Assembly (NCBI RefSeq): GCF_000427865.1
Contig: NZ_ATYV01000015.1
Coordinates: forward strand, 1 to 64,000
Length of the DNA: 64,000 nt
Source: Corynebacterium sputi DSM 45148
GTDB taxonomy: Bacteria; Actinomycetota; Actinomycetes; Mycobacteriales; Mycobacteriaceae
Direction: 5' to 3'
The number at the start of each line of letters is the position of its first letter. Positions within the stretch are counted from its first letter, which is position 1. Below the pieces are notes generated by a model. It saw only the letters and a program-made list of their open reading frames with translations, had not been told where the DNA came from and ran no database searches. Below, piece after piece: positions 35,041-45,558 of this stretch. The translations under genes were made by a program, and so were the position numbers.

Positions 35041-35056
35041 ACAAGGAGGCACCACC

Positions 35057-35740
35057 ATGTCTATGGAGATCTTCGGTTTCCCCGCCGGCCCGCTGGAGAC
35101 CAACTGCTACATCGCCACGGGATTTTCCGGGGAAGGCGAGGGGGACACCCGTTCCTGCGTCATCATCGACCCGGGCATGGGAGCAGCTGAGTGGATCCTG
35201 CAGACCTTGGAGGCGAAGGACTTGAAGCCGGAGGCGATTCTCCTGACTCATGGTCACATCGACCACACGCGTGATGTCACGATCGTCCAGAAGGAATATG
35301 AACTCCCGATCTACGTGAACTCGCACGACCGGTTCATGCTCGACAACCCGCTCATCGGGGCCGGCCTCAGCCTTGGTGCGATGTTCCAGGTTTCGGAGAT
35401 GGAAATCCCCACCGACCTCCACGACCTAGAGGACGGTGACGAGGTCAAGTTTGGTGGACTGGCTTTCCAGGTGATCCACGCTCCCGGCCATTCTCCCGGC
35501 TGCGTCATGCTGCGAACCACTGATGGCGGGGACGAAGTCGTTTTCTCCGGCGACGTTCTGTTTGCCGGCTCCATTGGCCGCACCGACCTGCCAGGCTCGA
35601 ATCCGGAGGACATGATGCGTTCCTTGCGTGAGCGTGTACTTCCGCTCGATGATGAGCTGACGATCCTCCCGGGCCATGGCCCGACCTCCACCATCGGCCA
35701 AGAGCGTAGGTCCAACCCGTTCCTGGCCCAGGTCAAGTAG
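35057..35740 (+). CDS. Metallo-beta-lactamase-fold hydrolase (glyoxalase II-like)
   Basis: The 227-residue protein has the HxHxDH zinc motif in LTHGHIDHTRD (about 62-72), downstream histidines in HAPGHSPGC and Asp in FSGDVLFAGSIGRTDL, and the final LPGHGPTS. This matches the glyoxalase II-like proteins encoded before hisS in Actinobacteria (Rv2581c in M. tuberculosis). It hydrolyses a thioester or similar; the substrate is not shown by the sequence. AAGGAGG precedes the ATG. hisS starts 18 bases after its stop. Confidence 0.9.
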   Translation: MSMEIFGFPAGPLETNCYIATGFSGEGEGDTRSCVIIDPGMGAAEWILQTLEAKDLKPEAILLTHGHIDHTRDVTIVQKEYELPIYVNSHDRFMLDNPLIGAGLSLGAMFQVSEMEIPTDLHDLEDGDEVKFGGLAFQVIHAPGHSPGCVMLRTTDGGDEVVFSGDVLFAGSIGRTDLPGSNPEDMMRSLRERVLPLDDELTILPGHGPTSTIGQERRSNPFLAQVK

Positions 35741-35758
35741 CCCGGTAGTATCAGGCTG

Positions 35759-37039
35759 GTGACCGAGCAGAAGAAGCAGAAGTTCCAGCCGTTCTCCGCC
35801 CCTAAGGGAGTCCCGGACTACGTCCCGCCGGTGTCCCGCGAGTTCCAAGCCGTGCGTGACACGATGCAGGAGCGCGCGCATCGTGCGGGCTACGAGCATA
35901 TTGAGCTGCCGATCTTCGAAGAGACCGGCCTCTTCGCACGGGGCGTCGGCGAGTCCACTGATGTGGTCTCGAAGGAGATGTACACCTTCGCGGATCGCGG
36001 TGGTCGTTCGGTGACGTTGCGCCCGGAAGGCACCGCTGGAGTCATGCGGTCGGTAATCGAGAACAGCCTCGACCGTGGCCAGCTTCCGATGAAGCTTGTC
36101 TACGCTGGCCCCTTTTTCCGCTATGAGCGTCCGCAGGCGGGCCGCTATCGTCAGCTGCAGCAGGTCGGTGTTGAGGCAATTGGTGTCGACGACCCGGCTC
36201 TTGACGCTGAGGTCATTGCGCTGGCAGACGCCTCATTCCGTTCGATCGGACTCACTGGCTTCCGTCTTGAACTGACTTCGCTTGGCGACGCCAACTGCCG
36301 TCCTGCATACCGCGAGGCGCTCCAGGAGTTCCTCTTCAAGCTTCCGCTTGATGAGGAGACCCGTCGCCGCGCCGAGATCAATCCTCTTCGCGTGCTCGAT
36401 GACAAGCGACCCGAGGTCAGGGAAATGACCGCGGACGCTCCGCTCATGCTCGACTATCTCGACGAGGAATGCCGTACTCACTTCGAGACGGTTACCGGGC
36501 TTCTTGACGATATGGGTGTTCCTTACGAGATCAACCCCCGTATGGTCCGTGGCCTTGACTACTACACCAAGACCTGTTTCGAGTTCGTCCACGACGGACT
36601 GGGCGCACAGTCCGGTATCGGTGGCGGTGGCCGTTACGACGGCCTCATGGCTCAGCTCGGTGGCCAGGAACTGTCCGGCATCGGCTACGGACTAGGTGTC
36701 GACCGCGCTCTGCTGGCACTGGAAGTAGAGAAGAAGCAGGCGTCCGACGGCCGCCGTGTCGACGTCTACGGCGTTGCCCTCGGAGCCGAGGCAGCCCGCC
36801 GTATGGCAGTTCTGATCAACGACCTCCGCAATGCTGGTGTGCGCGCTGACATGTCCTACGGCGGCCGTGGACTCAAGGGCGCCATGAAGGGCGCTGACCG
36901 CGCCGGCGCCCGCTACGCCTTGGTCCTCGGTGAAGCCGAACTGGAGTCCGGCGAAGTCCAGCTCCGTGACCTTCAGGCGCGCGAGCAGCGTGCAGTGTCG
37001 CTGGATTCGGTAGTCTCGGAGCTCGTTTCCAGCATCTGA
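35759..37039 (+). CDS. hisS: Histidyl-tRNA synthetase
   Basis: HisS charges tRNA-His. The 426-residue class II enzyme has motif 2 ([17 protein letters not shown]), the two histidine-binding signatures ([14 protein letters not shown] and [11 protein letters not shown]) and the C-terminal anticodon-binding domain. Start is a GTG. A -10-like TAGTAT ends eight bases before the start, so a leaderless transcript is possible, but no -35 is evident and read-through from the upstream gene is as likely. Confidence 0.96.
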   Translation: MTEQKKQKFQPFSAPKGVPDYVPPVSREFQAVRDTMQERAHRAGYEHIELPIFEETGLFARGVGESTDVVSKEMYTFADRGGRSVTLRPEGTAGVMRSVIENSLDRGQLPMKLVYAGPFFRYERPQAGRYRQLQQVGVEAIGVDDPALDAEVIALADASFRSIGLTGFRLELTSLGDANCRPAYREALQEFLFKLPLDEETRRRAEINPLRVLDDKRPEVREMTADAPLMLDYLDEECRTHFETVTGLLDDMGVPYEINPRMVRGLDYYTKTCFEFVHDGLGAQSGIGGGGRYDGLMAQLGGQELSGIGYGLGVDRALLALEVEKKQASDGRRVDVYGVALGAEAARRMAVLINDLRNAGVRADMSYGGRGLKGAMKGADRAGARYALVLGEAELESGEVQLRDLQAREQRAVSLDSVVSELVSSI

Positions 37040-37063
37040 GTTGTATTAGCGGGCGGTCGGCTG

Positions 37064-37984
37064 CTACTGAGCACCCGCCGCACGCAGCGTGGCGATGTCC
37101 AACTTTCCCATCGTCATCATTGCTGCGTAGCCCTCGGGACTGAGTTCTTCTTCGGACCACCCAAATGGTCCTACCTGCCAGGAGACCCCGTACGCATCCT
37201 GGCACCATCCGCATTGTTCGGCTTCGGGCACCGTAGAGAGCACCTCCCAGTACTTGTCGATCTCCGCTTGGTCCTCACACCCCACCATCAGGGAGAGACC
37301 GGGCGTAAATGTGAACTGCTGCTCAACTGCTGAGTCCATTGCTGTGAACCACTGTCCGTCGAGCTGGAAATCCGTGAACATCACTGAACCTGGCACCGCA
37401 GGTCCGGCCTCCTGGTCGTAGGTGATGAGAGCGCCACGGCGGGAGTTGTTGAACAGCGAGATCCAGGTCTCCGTGGCCTCCTCGGCCTTGTTCTGCTGGG
37501 GCCCTCCGAAAAGGAACGACGGGACGATCGCCGGTCGTTCTGCGCCATCGGCATCAGTGAGCATCAGTTGCCACGTGACACCGAACCGGTCAGCGACCCA
37601 GGCGTACCAGGGGCTGTGTGGGTATTCGTCGAGAGCCATGAGCTCAGATCCGCCATCGGCGAGGAGCGCGTCGTGGACTTCGTTGAGGTACGCCTTGGCC
37701 TCGTCCACGCCGCCGTACATGAGCGGATCGAAATTCACGAGGAAACTGATTGATGGTGTCGGCCGGAATTCATCACCGGAATTGATGAAATTGAGACGGA
37801 GGCCGTGGACCTCGATGTCAATCGTCATCGGCAGGCCTGCCATGTGCTTCTGGAAATCTAGAAGGCCCTCGGTGGGGTAGGTGGTCCTTGCGAGCTCACG
37901 GGCATCGCGGAAAACACCGACATAGAAGTCAGCTGCTTCCGTGGCATCCCCGTTGCACCAGATGGCTGGGATGATCTTTTGCAT
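37064..37984 (-). CDS. VOC-superfamily protein with two PhnB/3-dmu-9-like domains
   Basis: The 306-residue protein contains two repeats of the vicinal oxygen chelate fold. Each repeat has an N-terminal FYxxVF- or WxSLFN-like strand and ends in GVTWQLML or GVSWQVGP. This is the PhnB/3-demethylubiquinone-methyltransferase-like group, whose members have mostly unknown substrates. No partner gene points to a function. It is convergent with hisS. Confidence 0.82.
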   Translation of the reverse strand: MQKIIPAIWCNGDATEAADFYVGVFRDARELARTTYPTEGLLDFQKHMAGLPMTIDIEVHGLRLNFINSGDEFRPTPSISFLVNFDPLMYGGVDEAKAYLNEVHDALLADGGSELMALDEYPHSPWYAWVADRFGVTWQLMLTDADGAERPAIVPSFLFGGPQQNKAEEATETWISLFNNSRRGALITYDQEAGPAVPGSVMFTDFQLDGQWFTAMDSAVEQQFTFTPGLSLMVGCEDQAEIDKYWEVLSTVPEAEQCGWCQDAYGVSWQVGPFGWSEEELSPEGYAAMMTMGKLDIATLRAAGAQ

Positions 37985-38023
37985 AGCAAAATTATACGGC
38001 TACCGGGAAGTATTCGGTACAGA

Positions 38024-38662
38024 TTATTTCCAGCCGCGGTCGATGAGAGAGCGGAGGATGTCGATATCGACGTCGTCAAGCGAATTCACGTACACACATG
38101 CGACGCTCTCCTTGTGCTTGCCTAGCCGCGGAAGCAGTTCCGCATCCTGCACCCCATACAGGACCAAAGAGGCCTTTCGCGGGCTGAACCCTACGCGGAA
38201 CGTCTCGCCAGTCTTGCCCTGGGCGAGTGCGTATTCGGTGCTTCCGAAGCCGATCATTGAGGGGCCCCACATGATTCCGGGCTCGCCGCAGACATCCTCG
38301 AACATTTGCAACAGGAGTAGGCCCTCGCGCGCTCGGCGCTCAGACAACGTGGCGATGTAGTCAGCGGGGGAGACGTTGCTAGGAGTGCTGCCGGGAGAGA
38401 TCGTGCTTCCCGACGCCCTCTTCTTCACCGGCGCCACCGCAGCAGGGGCATTGAGCAAAGTCATCCCGAGATCGCTCAGGAGCGAATTGAGAATGGCGCC
38501 GGCTTTCGGACCTACGCCGTGAAGCTTGGCGAGTGTCTTCCAGTCGGCGCCGTCGAAGGCTCCAAGGGTCCCGTACCCGTGCTCGGCGAGTGCCCGACGG
38601 GCCGGATTGGACAGACCGGGCACATCACCGATCTGAGTGTCGGAGGAAAGTTCCTGGTCCAT
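38024..38662 (-). CDS. Helix-hairpin-helix plus DUF1801 protein
   Basis: The 212-residue protein starts with a DNA- or partner-binding helix-hairpin-helix region (IGDVPGLSNPARRALAEHGY and KLHGVGPKAGAILNSLL, residues 11-61). A linker follows, then a YdhG-like DUF1801 domain (LSERRAREGLLLLQMF, IGFGSTEYA, FRVGFSPRKASLVLYG). DUF1801 domains are usually single-domain proteins of unknown function. The ATG at 38660-38662 is the natural start. It follows the permease gene by 22 bases on the same strand and may be cotranscribed with it. Confidence 0.8.
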   Translation of the reverse strand: MDQELSSDTQIGDVPGLSNPARRALAEHGYGTLGAFDGADWKTLAKLHGVGPKAGAILNSLLSDLGMTLLNAPAAVAPVKKRASGSTISPGSTPSNVSPADYIATLSERRAREGLLLLQMFEDVCGEPGIMWGPSMIGFGSTEYALAQGKTGETFRVGFSPRKASLVLYGVQDAELLPRLGKHKESVACVYVNSLDDVDIDILRSLIDRGWK

Positions 38663-38684
38663 GTATCCAGGATAGCGGCGAAAA

Positions 38685-40148
38685 CTACTTGTCGTTCTCC
38701 GCATTGCGGCGCTCTTCGCGCTCTTCTGGAGTGTCGCCCCAACCATCGTGGTCGTCGTCGGTGACATTGACGCCCTTGCGGAAGGAGTCGTGCGTGAGCT
38801 CCTGGTCAAGCTGCGGGGCAAGCTTACCGGTGTTGAACATGAGGTTCAGCAGGATCGCAGCCACAGAGCCGATGACGATGCCTGAGCCGAGGAAGGTCTG
38901 TGACCAGGCGGGCATGGAGGAGAAGAGGTCCGGGGACACCGCCGGCAGTAGACCGAGGGCCAGGGGAACGGCGACGACAATCAGGTTTGACTCGGTGAAC
39001 TTCACCTTCGTCAACGTGCGGACGCCGGATGCCGCGACCATGCCGAACAGCGCCAGGCCCGCGCCACCGAGAACCGGAGCAGGGATAGCGGCGACGAGGG
39101 CTGCGGTTTTCGGAAGGAGACCGAGGATGATCAGCATGCCGCCGGCCGCAGCGGTGACCCAACGGGACTTCACGCGGGTGAGGGACAAGACGCCAATGTT
39201 CTGAGCGAACACGGTGTATTGGAAGGTATTGAAGATGCCGCCGAGGACGGTGGCCGCACCATCTGCGCGGAGGGTATCCGCGACGCGACGGTCATCAACC
39301 TTGGAGTCGGTGATTTCACCAATCGCGAGGACGTCACCGGTCGACTCGACCATCGTCACCAGCGAGACGATGCACATCGCCAGAACGGCAGCGAAAATGA
39401 ATTCAGGAGCGCCAAAGTAGAACGGCGTAGTGATTCCGATGATCGGGGAGTCTTGAGTGGTGGTCCAGTCGACCATGCCCAACGGAATGCAGACGAGAAG
39501 TCCGACTAGCAGTCCTACGAGGATAGCGATACGGGAGAGCCAGGCCGGGCCCCAGCGCTCAATGAGCAAGATCAGGAGAAGTACGAAGGCTGCGATGCCG
39601 ATGTTGCGGGGCAGTCCGTACTCGTCGGAGCCAGCCAGCTCTGCGCCGCCACCGATCCAGTCAGCGGCCACTGGCATCAGGGAGGTTCCGATGATCAGGA
39701 GGACGGTGCCGGTGACCAGCGGCGGGAAAAGCTTCAGCAGTGACGCGAAGAGCGGCGCGAACAGGATCATGAAGATGCCCGATGCGATGACCGAACCGTA
39801 GATCGCCGGTACGCCGTACGTGGAACCGATCGTCACCATCGGGATTGCCGCTGCGAACGTACAGCCCTGAATCAATGGGAGCCTGACGCCGAATCGCCAG
39901 ATACCGATCGACTGGACGATCGTCGCGATTCCCGCAACAAACAGATCTGCGGCGATCAGGTGCGGGATATCCGACGGATTCATCCTGCCGGCGTCGACGA
40001 GGGCCCATCCAACGAAGAGGGGCACAGCGATGGCGCCGGCATAGGCGGCCAGCACATGCTGGAAGCCTAGAAGAAGTAGTTTCGCGTGACCGGGATACTC
40101 GTCAACCGGATGCACATTTTGCCGGGAGGAAGTGGCGACTGAATTCAC
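38685..40148 (-). CDS. NCS2-family xanthine/uric-acid-type permease
   Basis: The 487-residue protein has about 12 to 14 membrane segments and the NCS2 signature QNIGVLSLTRVKSRWV, of the form found in xanthine and urate permeases rather than uracil ones. VESTGDVLAIGEIT is the second substrate-side segment. The hydrophilic C-terminal tail is charged. It probably imports a purine base with protons. No purine catabolism gene lies nearby. The GTG start at 40146-40148 falls six bases after a -10 element. Confidence 0.88.
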   Translation of the reverse strand: MNSVATSSRQNVHPVDEYPGHAKLLLLGFQHVLAAYAGAIAVPLFVGWALVDAGRMNPSDIPHLIAADLFVAGIATIVQSIGIWRFGVRLPLIQGCTFAAAIPMVTIGSTYGVPAIYGSVIASGIFMILFAPLFASLLKLFPPLVTGTVLLIIGTSLMPVAADWIGGGAELAGSDEYGLPRNIGIAAFVLLLILLIERWGPAWLSRIAILVGLLVGLLVCIPLGMVDWTTTQDSPIIGITTPFYFGAPEFIFAAVLAMCIVSLVTMVESTGDVLAIGEITDSKVDDRRVADTLRADGAATVLGGIFNTFQYTVFAQNIGVLSLTRVKSRWVTAAAGGMLIILGLLPKTAALVAAIPAPVLGGAGLALFGMVAASGVRTLTKVKFTESNLIVVAVPLALGLLPAVSPDLFSSMPAWSQTFLGSGIVIGSVAAILLNLMFNTGKLAPQLDQELTHDSFRKGVNVTDDDHDGWGDTPEEREERRNAENDK

Positions 40149-40184
40149 GGAATGAGAATAGAGGTCAGTTCAATTCACATACAA
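40149..40184 (-). promoter_or_regulatory. Probable leaderless promoter of the NCS2 permease gene
   Basis: On the minus strand TTGTAT (40179-40184) and TATTCT (40155-40160) are 18 bases apart, and the GTG start begins six bases after the -10. The transcript should start at the GTG. No Shine-Dalgarno sequence is present, consistent with a leaderless message. Confidence 0.55.
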
Positions 40185-40197
40185 TTCTCAGTTCGGA

Positions 40198-41067
40198 TTA
40201 ACCGATCTGCCCACATGAGGCCATGGAGCCAGATCGGTAGCCGCTGAGGAAGGCGTCGACACGCTGCTGCGACGAGCCATGGGTCCACGAATCAGGGTTG
40301 ACCTGCTGTCCGGCTTGCTGCTGAATGTGGTCATCGCCGATAGCTCGTGCAGTCTGAATAGCGTCTGCCACCTGCTGATCTGTCAACGGTTCTAAAATTG
40401 CGTCAGGGCCCTCGTCGGCAAAATGGGCCCAAATTCCGGCGTAGCAGTCGGCCTGAGTTTCGATCTTGACCGCGTTCGAATCTTCGCCTGGATTGTTGTA
40501 ATCGGACAGCCCTAAGGTGCCTTCCAAGTTCTGCAGATGGTGACCAAACTCATGTGCCACGACGTACTGCTGTGCCAGCGGGCCGCTACCTCCGCCCATC
40601 TGGACAAGTGTGTCAAAGAAGGTCGTGTCGAAGTACGCGGTTTGATCGGACGGGCAGTAGAAGGGGCCAGTGGCGGAAGTTGCTCGTCCACATCCGCTGG
40701 AGACCTGGCCGGAAAACAGCATGATCTCCGGAGGCGTGTAGCGAATGCCTGCCTGCTCTGGGAGTTGGCCCTCCCACACGCGATCCAAGGAGATTCCGGT
40801 GAACTCCACGCGGCAGTCGGTGTACTCGTTGGCGTCGGCGCCAGTTCGACAGTGTTCCAAACCGCCGTCGCCCTCGCCTTGTTCGATTGCAGGCTGGTCG
40901 CTCTGCTGGAGGCCCAGGATCTCTGCTGGATTTCCACCGAGCAGTAGAAATAGCCCAATAAGGACGATGCCGCCGAGGCCACCGCCGACCGCGATTCCGG
41001 TGCGACCACCACCGGAGGAGCGACGGGCGCGGTCGCCGCCCTTTTGAAAGTCCGACTTAAACGTCAT
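40198..41067 (-). CDS. Membrane-anchored neutral zinc metallopeptidase (YpfJ family)
   Basis: The 289-residue protein has a basic cytoplasmic N-terminus, a membrane helix (about 27-45) and an extracytoplasmic domain with the zinc motif VVAHEFGHHLQNLEG, followed by a downstream ETQADCYAG segment supplying the third ligand. It matches the YpfJ/KPN_02809 family of putative metalloproteases, whose targets are unknown. The ATG at 41065-41067 begins MTFKSDFQKGG; a longer frame upstream is less likely. It is upstream of the permease by 49 bases, with a separate promoter between. Confidence 0.9.
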   Translation of the reverse strand: MTFKSDFQKGGDRARRSSGGGRTGIAVGGGLGGIVLIGLFLLLGGNPAEILGLQQSDQPAIEQGEGDGGLEHCRTGADANEYTDCRVEFTGISLDRVWEGQLPEQAGIRYTPPEIMLFSGQVSSGCGRATSATGPFYCPSDQTAYFDTTFFDTLVQMGGGSGPLAQQYVVAHEFGHHLQNLEGTLGLSDYNNPGEDSNAVKIETQADCYAGIWAHFADEGPDAILEPLTDQQVADAIQTARAIGDDHIQQQAGQQVNPDSWTHGSSQQRVDAFLSGYRSGSMASCGQIG

Positions 41068-41197
41068 ACCTGCAATTTTGACACAGCTTCTGGGCCTACC
41101 GGCCACAACCCACCTTCGGTGGGTACACTTGGTTGGTTGAATGTCGGCTACCCGTAGCCGACCCCTGTATAGACACGAACCTTTGGAAGGACACGCA

Positions 41198-42994
41198 GTG
41201 CTGCGTACGCATCTCGCCGGCGAACTCCGGGCGGATCAGGCCGGACAGTCCGTAACCCTCACCGGATGGGTGGCCCGCCGCCGTGACCACGGTGGAGTCA
41301 TCTTCGTCGATCTGCGCGACCGTTCCGGTCTCGCCCAGGTTGTCTTCCGCGAGTCGGATGTCGCTGAATTGGCGCACTCCCTGCGCAGCGAGTACGTCAT
41401 CCGTGTCACGGGTGTCGTGGAACTTCGTCCGGAAGGTTCGGAGAACCCGAACTTGGATTCGGGCGCTATCGAGCTCAACGTCACCGAGCTGGAGATCCTG
41501 AACTCTTCCGAGGCTCTGCCGTTCCAGCTGGACGACCAGTCCTCCTCGAACGAGGTTGGCGAAGAGACCCGCCTGAAGTACCGCTACCTGGACCTGCGCC
41601 GTGAAGGCCCGGCCAAGGCGCTGCGTCTGCGCTCGAAGGTCAACAAGGCTGCCCGTGAGGTCCTTGATTCCAACGACTTCACCGAGATCGAAACCCCGAC
41701 CCTGACCCGCTCCACTCCGGAAGGTGCTCGTGACTTCCTGGTGCCGGCACGTCTGCGTCCGGGCACCTTCTACGCCCTGCCGCAGTCCCCGCAGCTGTTC
41801 AAGCAGCTGCTGATGGTCTCGGGTATGGAGCGCTACTACCAGATTGCTCGTTGCTACCGCGATGAGGATTTCCGTGCTGATCGTCAGCCGGAGTTCACCC
41901 AGCTCGACGTCGAGATGAGCTTCGTCGACCAGGAGGACGTTATCGCTCTAGCCGAGCAGGTCCTGACCGCAGTGTGGGCCACCGCTGGCATCGAAGTGCA
42001 GACGCCGTTCCCGCGCATGACCTACCACCAGGCCATGGAGAAGTACGGCTCTGACAAGCCGGATCTGCGCTTCGACATCCCGCTGGTCGAGTGCACCGAG
42101 TTCTTTGAGAACACCTCCTTCCGCGTGTTCAAAAACGAGTACGTCGGCGCCGTTGTCATGGAAGGTGGTGCTTCCCAGCCGCGTCGTCAGCTCGACGCAT
42201 GGCAGGAGTGGGCACGCCAGCGTGGCGCCAAGGGCCTCGCTTACATCCTCGTCGGTGAAGACGGCGAGCTCGGCGGCCCGGTGGCCAAGAACATCACCGA
42301 CGCCGAGCGCGAGGGCATTGCCGCCCACGTCGGCGCTAAGCCGGGCGACTGCATCTTCTTCGCAGCTGGCGATACCCGGAGCTCCCGTGCACTGCTTGGC
42401 GCCGCCCGCGGTGCCATCGCGGAGAAGCTCGGACTCATCGACCCGAACGCCTGGGCCTTCACCTGGGTCGTCGACGCTCCGATGTTCGAGCCCGCCGCAG
42501 ACGCAACCGCCTCCGGCGATGTGGCACTGGGCCACTCTGCCTGGACTGCTGTGCACCACGCATTCACCTCCCCGAAGCCGGAGCACCTGGACGACTTCGA
42601 CACCAACCCGGGTGATGCCCTGGCCTACGCCTACGACATCGTCTGCAACGGCAACGAGATCGGTGGCGGTTCCATCCGTATCCACCAGCGTGACGTTCAG
42701 GAGCGCGTGTTCAAGGTCATGGGCATCGAGGATGAGGAAGCCCAGGAGAAGTTCGGCTTCCTCCTGGAGGCTTTCGCATTCGGTGCCCCGCCGCACGGCG
42801 GAATCGCCTTCGGTTGGGACCGCATCGTGTCCCTCCTCGCCGGCGCGGATTCCATCCGTGAAGTCATTGCATTCCCCAAGTCCGGTGGCGGAGTCGACCC
42901 GTTGACCGACGCTCCGGCGGCTATCACGCCGCAGCAGCGCCGCGAAGCAGGCCTCGACTTCAAGCCCAAGAAGCCCGAACCCAAGAAGAACTGA
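41198..42994 (+). CDS. aspS: Aspartyl-tRNA synthetase
   Basis: The 598-residue class II enzyme has an N-terminal OB-fold ([26 protein letters not shown]), motif 2 region [25 protein letters not shown] and motif 3 [14 protein letters not shown], with the bacterial GAD insert between. In Actinobacteria AspRS can be non-discriminating and depend on GatCAB for Asn; the sequence by eye does not settle this. I chose the GTG at 41198, with GGAAGG upstream. Confidence 0.96.
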   Translation: MLRTHLAGELRADQAGQSVTLTGWVARRRDHGGVIFVDLRDRSGLAQVVFRESDVAELAHSLRSEYVIRVTGVVELRPEGSENPNLDSGAIELNVTELEILNSSEALPFQLDDQSSSNEVGEETRLKYRYLDLRREGPAKALRLRSKVNKAAREVLDSNDFTEIETPTLTRSTPEGARDFLVPARLRPGTFYALPQSPQLFKQLLMVSGMERYYQIARCYRDEDFRADRQPEFTQLDVEMSFVDQEDVIALAEQVLTAVWATAGIEVQTPFPRMTYHQAMEKYGSDKPDLRFDIPLVECTEFFENTSFRVFKNEYVGAVVMEGGASQPRRQLDAWQEWARQRGAKGLAYILVGEDGELGGPVAKNITDAEREGIAAHVGAKPGDCIFFAAGDTRSSRALLGAARGAIAEKLGLIDPNAWAFTWVVDAPMFEPAADATASGDVALGHSAWTAVHHAFTSPKPEHLDDFDTNPGDALAYAYDIVCNGNEIGGGSIRIHQRDVQERVFKVMGIEDEEAQEKFGFLLEAFAFGAPPHGGIAFGWDRIVSLLAGADSIREVIAFPKSGGGVDPLTDAPAAITPQQRREAGLDFKPKKPEPKKN

Positions 42995-42999
42995 GTCCC

Positions 43000-44163
43000 A
43001 TGGACCAACACCACAACGAGATCCTGAAGTCAGCGGAGGAGCTGCTCGCCGCCCGGTTTGGCGGTGACCAGCAGTTGTCTCACCCGGAAGATTTGGGTGG
43101 GTCCGGTTTCGCGACCGTCCTTCGCTTCCGCGTCGCTCACAACCCGTTCCTGACGGAGCGTTCCGTTGTGGTGAAGCAGATGCCGGAGTCCTCGGCGACC
43201 GGGGTCGACCCGTCGTTGCTTCGCGAAATCGTGGCGTATCAGTTCACCACTTCATTGTCCGACGACGTACGTCCCGGACCAGTGTTGTTGGCCTATGACG
43301 TCGATAAGCGCCTTCTCGTCATCTCCGACCTCGGCGATGCGCACACCTTCGCTAGCCTCCTTGCGGAAAATGAGCGCGAGACTGACCGCATGCCGGTTGT
43401 GCGTTCGCTGGGCAAGGCCCTCGGCATGATGCACGAGGGATCGGCGATGCGTGAGGAGGACTTCAATACCCTCCTGCGTCGTCTGTGGTCCAAGCACCGT
43501 CACGACCCAGAGGTCGCTGGTGAACGTGACCGCGGGATCATCCGGTCTATCAACCTCGGCGTCGATCTGCTTGAGGCACTGGGCGTTCCAGTGTCCGATG
43601 GCGTTCGCAAGGCTGCTGCTGAGGCAGCCCGGCGAAATGCCTCCGGCTACCACCGTGCGTTCACTCCGTTTGATCTGAGCCCGGACAACATTTTGATGAC
43701 CTCTCGGGTCCATTTCTTGGATTATGAGTGGGCTGGTTTCCGTGATGTCGCGTTCGACGTTGCGAGCGTATGCGCCGGTTTCCCGATGTTCCCGTTCACC
43801 GCTCCGCTTGACCGCGATGAGGCTCGGGTCTTCATTGACACCTGGCACGCAGAGGTCCGCCGCACCTGGCCGGATCTTGGTGAAGGCGACAACCTACAGC
43901 GACGGATCACCGTTGCTCTGCTTGGTTGGCTCCTCATTTCGGCTGCGGCGGTGCACTCCGGTTCCGCCGAAGCAATCCTCAGCATTGATGCAGATGCGCC
44001 GATTGACCCTGAGGTCGGTATCGGTGGAGGCCCGCGTGAGCGTGCAGACCTGGCGCAGACCGCCCGGGTGCTGTCGCAGTTCGCAGCCGACTGTGCCGAT
44101 GGAACCTTTGACGGTCTGGTCGAGTTGGCAGAGGGCGTGGTGGCCCTGGTGTCGGAGGACTGA
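43000..44163 (+). CDS. Aminoglycoside phosphotransferase-fold protein, unknown substrate
   Basis: The 387-residue protein has the kinase-like fold of the APH/choline kinase group. The catalytic-loop motif, usually HGDLxxxN, reads [12 protein letters not shown] at about 222-233, and the metal-binding motif reads FLDYEWAG at 239-246. The Asp, Asn and second Asp are kept, but the leading His-Gly is not. N-terminal VVVKQMP supplies the ATP-binding Lys. It lies 5 bases after aspS and 5 bases before rarA. It may phosphorylate a small molecule; drug resistance should not be assumed. Confidence 0.8.
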   Translation: MDQHHNEILKSAEELLAARFGGDQQLSHPEDLGGSGFATVLRFRVAHNPFLTERSVVVKQMPESSATGVDPSLLREIVAYQFTTSLSDDVRPGPVLLAYDVDKRLLVISDLGDAHTFASLLAENERETDRMPVVRSLGKALGMMHEGSAMREEDFNTLLRRLWSKHRHDPEVAGERDRGIIRSINLGVDLLEALGVPVSDGVRKAAAEAARRNASGYHRAFTPFDLSPDNILMTSRVHFLDYEWAGFRDVAFDVASVCAGFPMFPFTAPLDRDEARVFIDTWHAEVRRTWPDLGEGDNLQRRITVALLGWLLISAAAVHSGSAEAILSIDADAPIDPEVGIGGGPRERADLAQTARVLSQFAADCADGTFDGLVELAEGVVALVSED

Positions 44164-44168
44164 CCGTC

Positions 44169-45515
44169 ATGGAGGATGGTCTCTTCGACGACGACACTCA
44201 AGAGGAGCCGGACTACTTTCGTCCGGGCGCGCACGCACCACTTGCTGTCCGGATGCGTCCGCGGACGCTGGAGGAGGTCGCCGGGCAAGAGCACTTGCTC
44301 GGACCGGGCACTCCGCTCCGGAGGCTCGTCGAAGGGGGAGGGGATACCTCGGTCATCCTCTTTGGACCGCCGGGCACCGGCAAGACCACGCTGGCGAGTC
44401 TGATCTCGACCTCTACCGGCCGTGAGTTTGAGGCGCTGTCGGCGCTGAACTCCGGCGTGAAGGAGGTCCGAGAGGTCATCGAGCGAGCCAAGCGCAGGCT
44501 CGTCCGCGAGGGCATCCAAACTGTCCTCTTCATCGATGAGGTCCACCGCTTCAGTAAGAATCAGCAGGATGCGCTGCTCGGCGCCGTGGAGAACCGTACG
44601 GTTCTCCTCGTCGCAGCGACCACGGAGAATCCATCGTTCTCCGTGGTGTCGCCACTGTTGTCTCGGTCGCTGTTATTGCAGCTCGAGCCGCTTTCCGACG
44701 TCGATGTCGAAGCCCTCATCACTCGCGCTGCAACAGACACCCGAGGTTTGGCGGGCCGGATCTCCTTGACTGAAGATGGCCTGGCGACATTGGTGTCGCT
44801 GTCTGCTGGTGATGCTCGCCGCGCCTTGACGTATCTGGAGGCCTCTGCCGAGGGAATTCCTGATGGCGGCGAACTGGACACCGACGTGGTCCGAACCTCC
44901 GTCAATCGGGCTGCCGTTCGTTACGACCGCGATGGTGATCAGCACTACGACATCACTTCGGCCTTCATCAAGTCCGTACGTGGCTCTGACGTTGATGCTG
45001 CGCTGCACTACCTGGCGCGGATGATCGAAGGTGGGGAAGACCCTCGTTTCATCGCTCGGCGCATCGTAATCCTTGCCAGCGAGGACATCGGGATGGCTGA
45101 CCCGACGGCATTGCAGACTGCAGTAGCAGCTGCCCAGGCGGTCCAGTTGATCGGCATGCCCGAGGGGCAGTTGACCCTCGCCCAAGCAGTGATTCACCTG
45201 TCCACGGCGCCAAAATCCAATTCGGTGACCACCGCCATTGCCGCAGCCCGCGCCGATGTCAGGGACGGAAAAGCAGGTGCGGTTCCCACCCATCTTCGCG
45301 ACGGTCACTACGCCGGAGCTAAGAAAATCGGGAACTCCGTGGGGTACCAGTACCCGCATGACGATTCCCGTGGAGTGCTGTCGCAACAGTATCCACCGGA
45401 AGAGCTCATCGACCGCGACTATTACGAGCCGACCTCCCACGGGCGGGAGAAGGACATCGGCGGCTACCTCGGTCGCCTACGCCGGATAGTCCGGGGGTTC
45501 CGTCGGGGAGTATGA
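44169..45515 (+). CDS. rarA: Replication-associated AAA+ ATPase RarA/MgsA
   Basis: The 448-residue protein has the opening [28 protein letters not shown], Walker [11 protein letters not shown] (about 60-69), Walker [17 protein letters not shown] and the C-terminal helical and tetramerisation domain ([19 protein letters not shown]). RarA acts at stalled replication forks. It lies upstream of alaS as in mycobacteria, with a 43-base gap. Confidence 0.95.
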   Translation: MEDGLFDDDTQEEPDYFRPGAHAPLAVRMRPRTLEEVAGQEHLLGPGTPLRRLVEGGGDTSVILFGPPGTGKTTLASLISTSTGREFEALSALNSGVKEVREVIERAKRRLVREGIQTVLFIDEVHRFSKNQQDALLGAVENRTVLLVAATTENPSFSVVSPLLSRSLLLQLEPLSDVDVEALITRAATDTRGLAGRISLTEDGLATLVSLSAGDARRALTYLEASAEGIPDGGELDTDVVRTSVNRAAVRYDRDGDQHYDITSAFIKSVRGSDVDAALHYLARMIEGGEDPRFIARRIVILASEDIGMADPTALQTAVAAAQAVQLIGMPEGQLTLAQAVIHLSTAPKSNSVTTAIAAARADVRDGKAGAVPTHLRDGHYAGAKKIGNSVGYQYPHDDSRGVLSQQYPPEELIDRDYYEPTSHGREKDIGGYLGRLRRIVRGFRRGV

Positions 45516-45558
45516 TGGCGTGGTCATCCAATAGATCGGAAATGAGGGACCCACCGCC

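Noticed and set aside
34892..35056. N-terminal extension of the metallo-hydrolase upstream of its ATG
   Set aside because: The extra residues look random and AAGGAGG lies just before the ATG at 35057, where family members start.
35746..35761. Leaderless promoter for hisS (TAGTAT eight bases before the GTG)
   Set aside because: No -35 hexamer is at the right distance, and the gene is close enough to the upstream gene for read-through.
43000..44163. Antibiotic resistance gene, because of the aminoglycoside phosphotransferase fold
   Set aside because: The fold is shared by many metabolic kinases, the catalytic loop differs and the neighbours are housekeeping genes.
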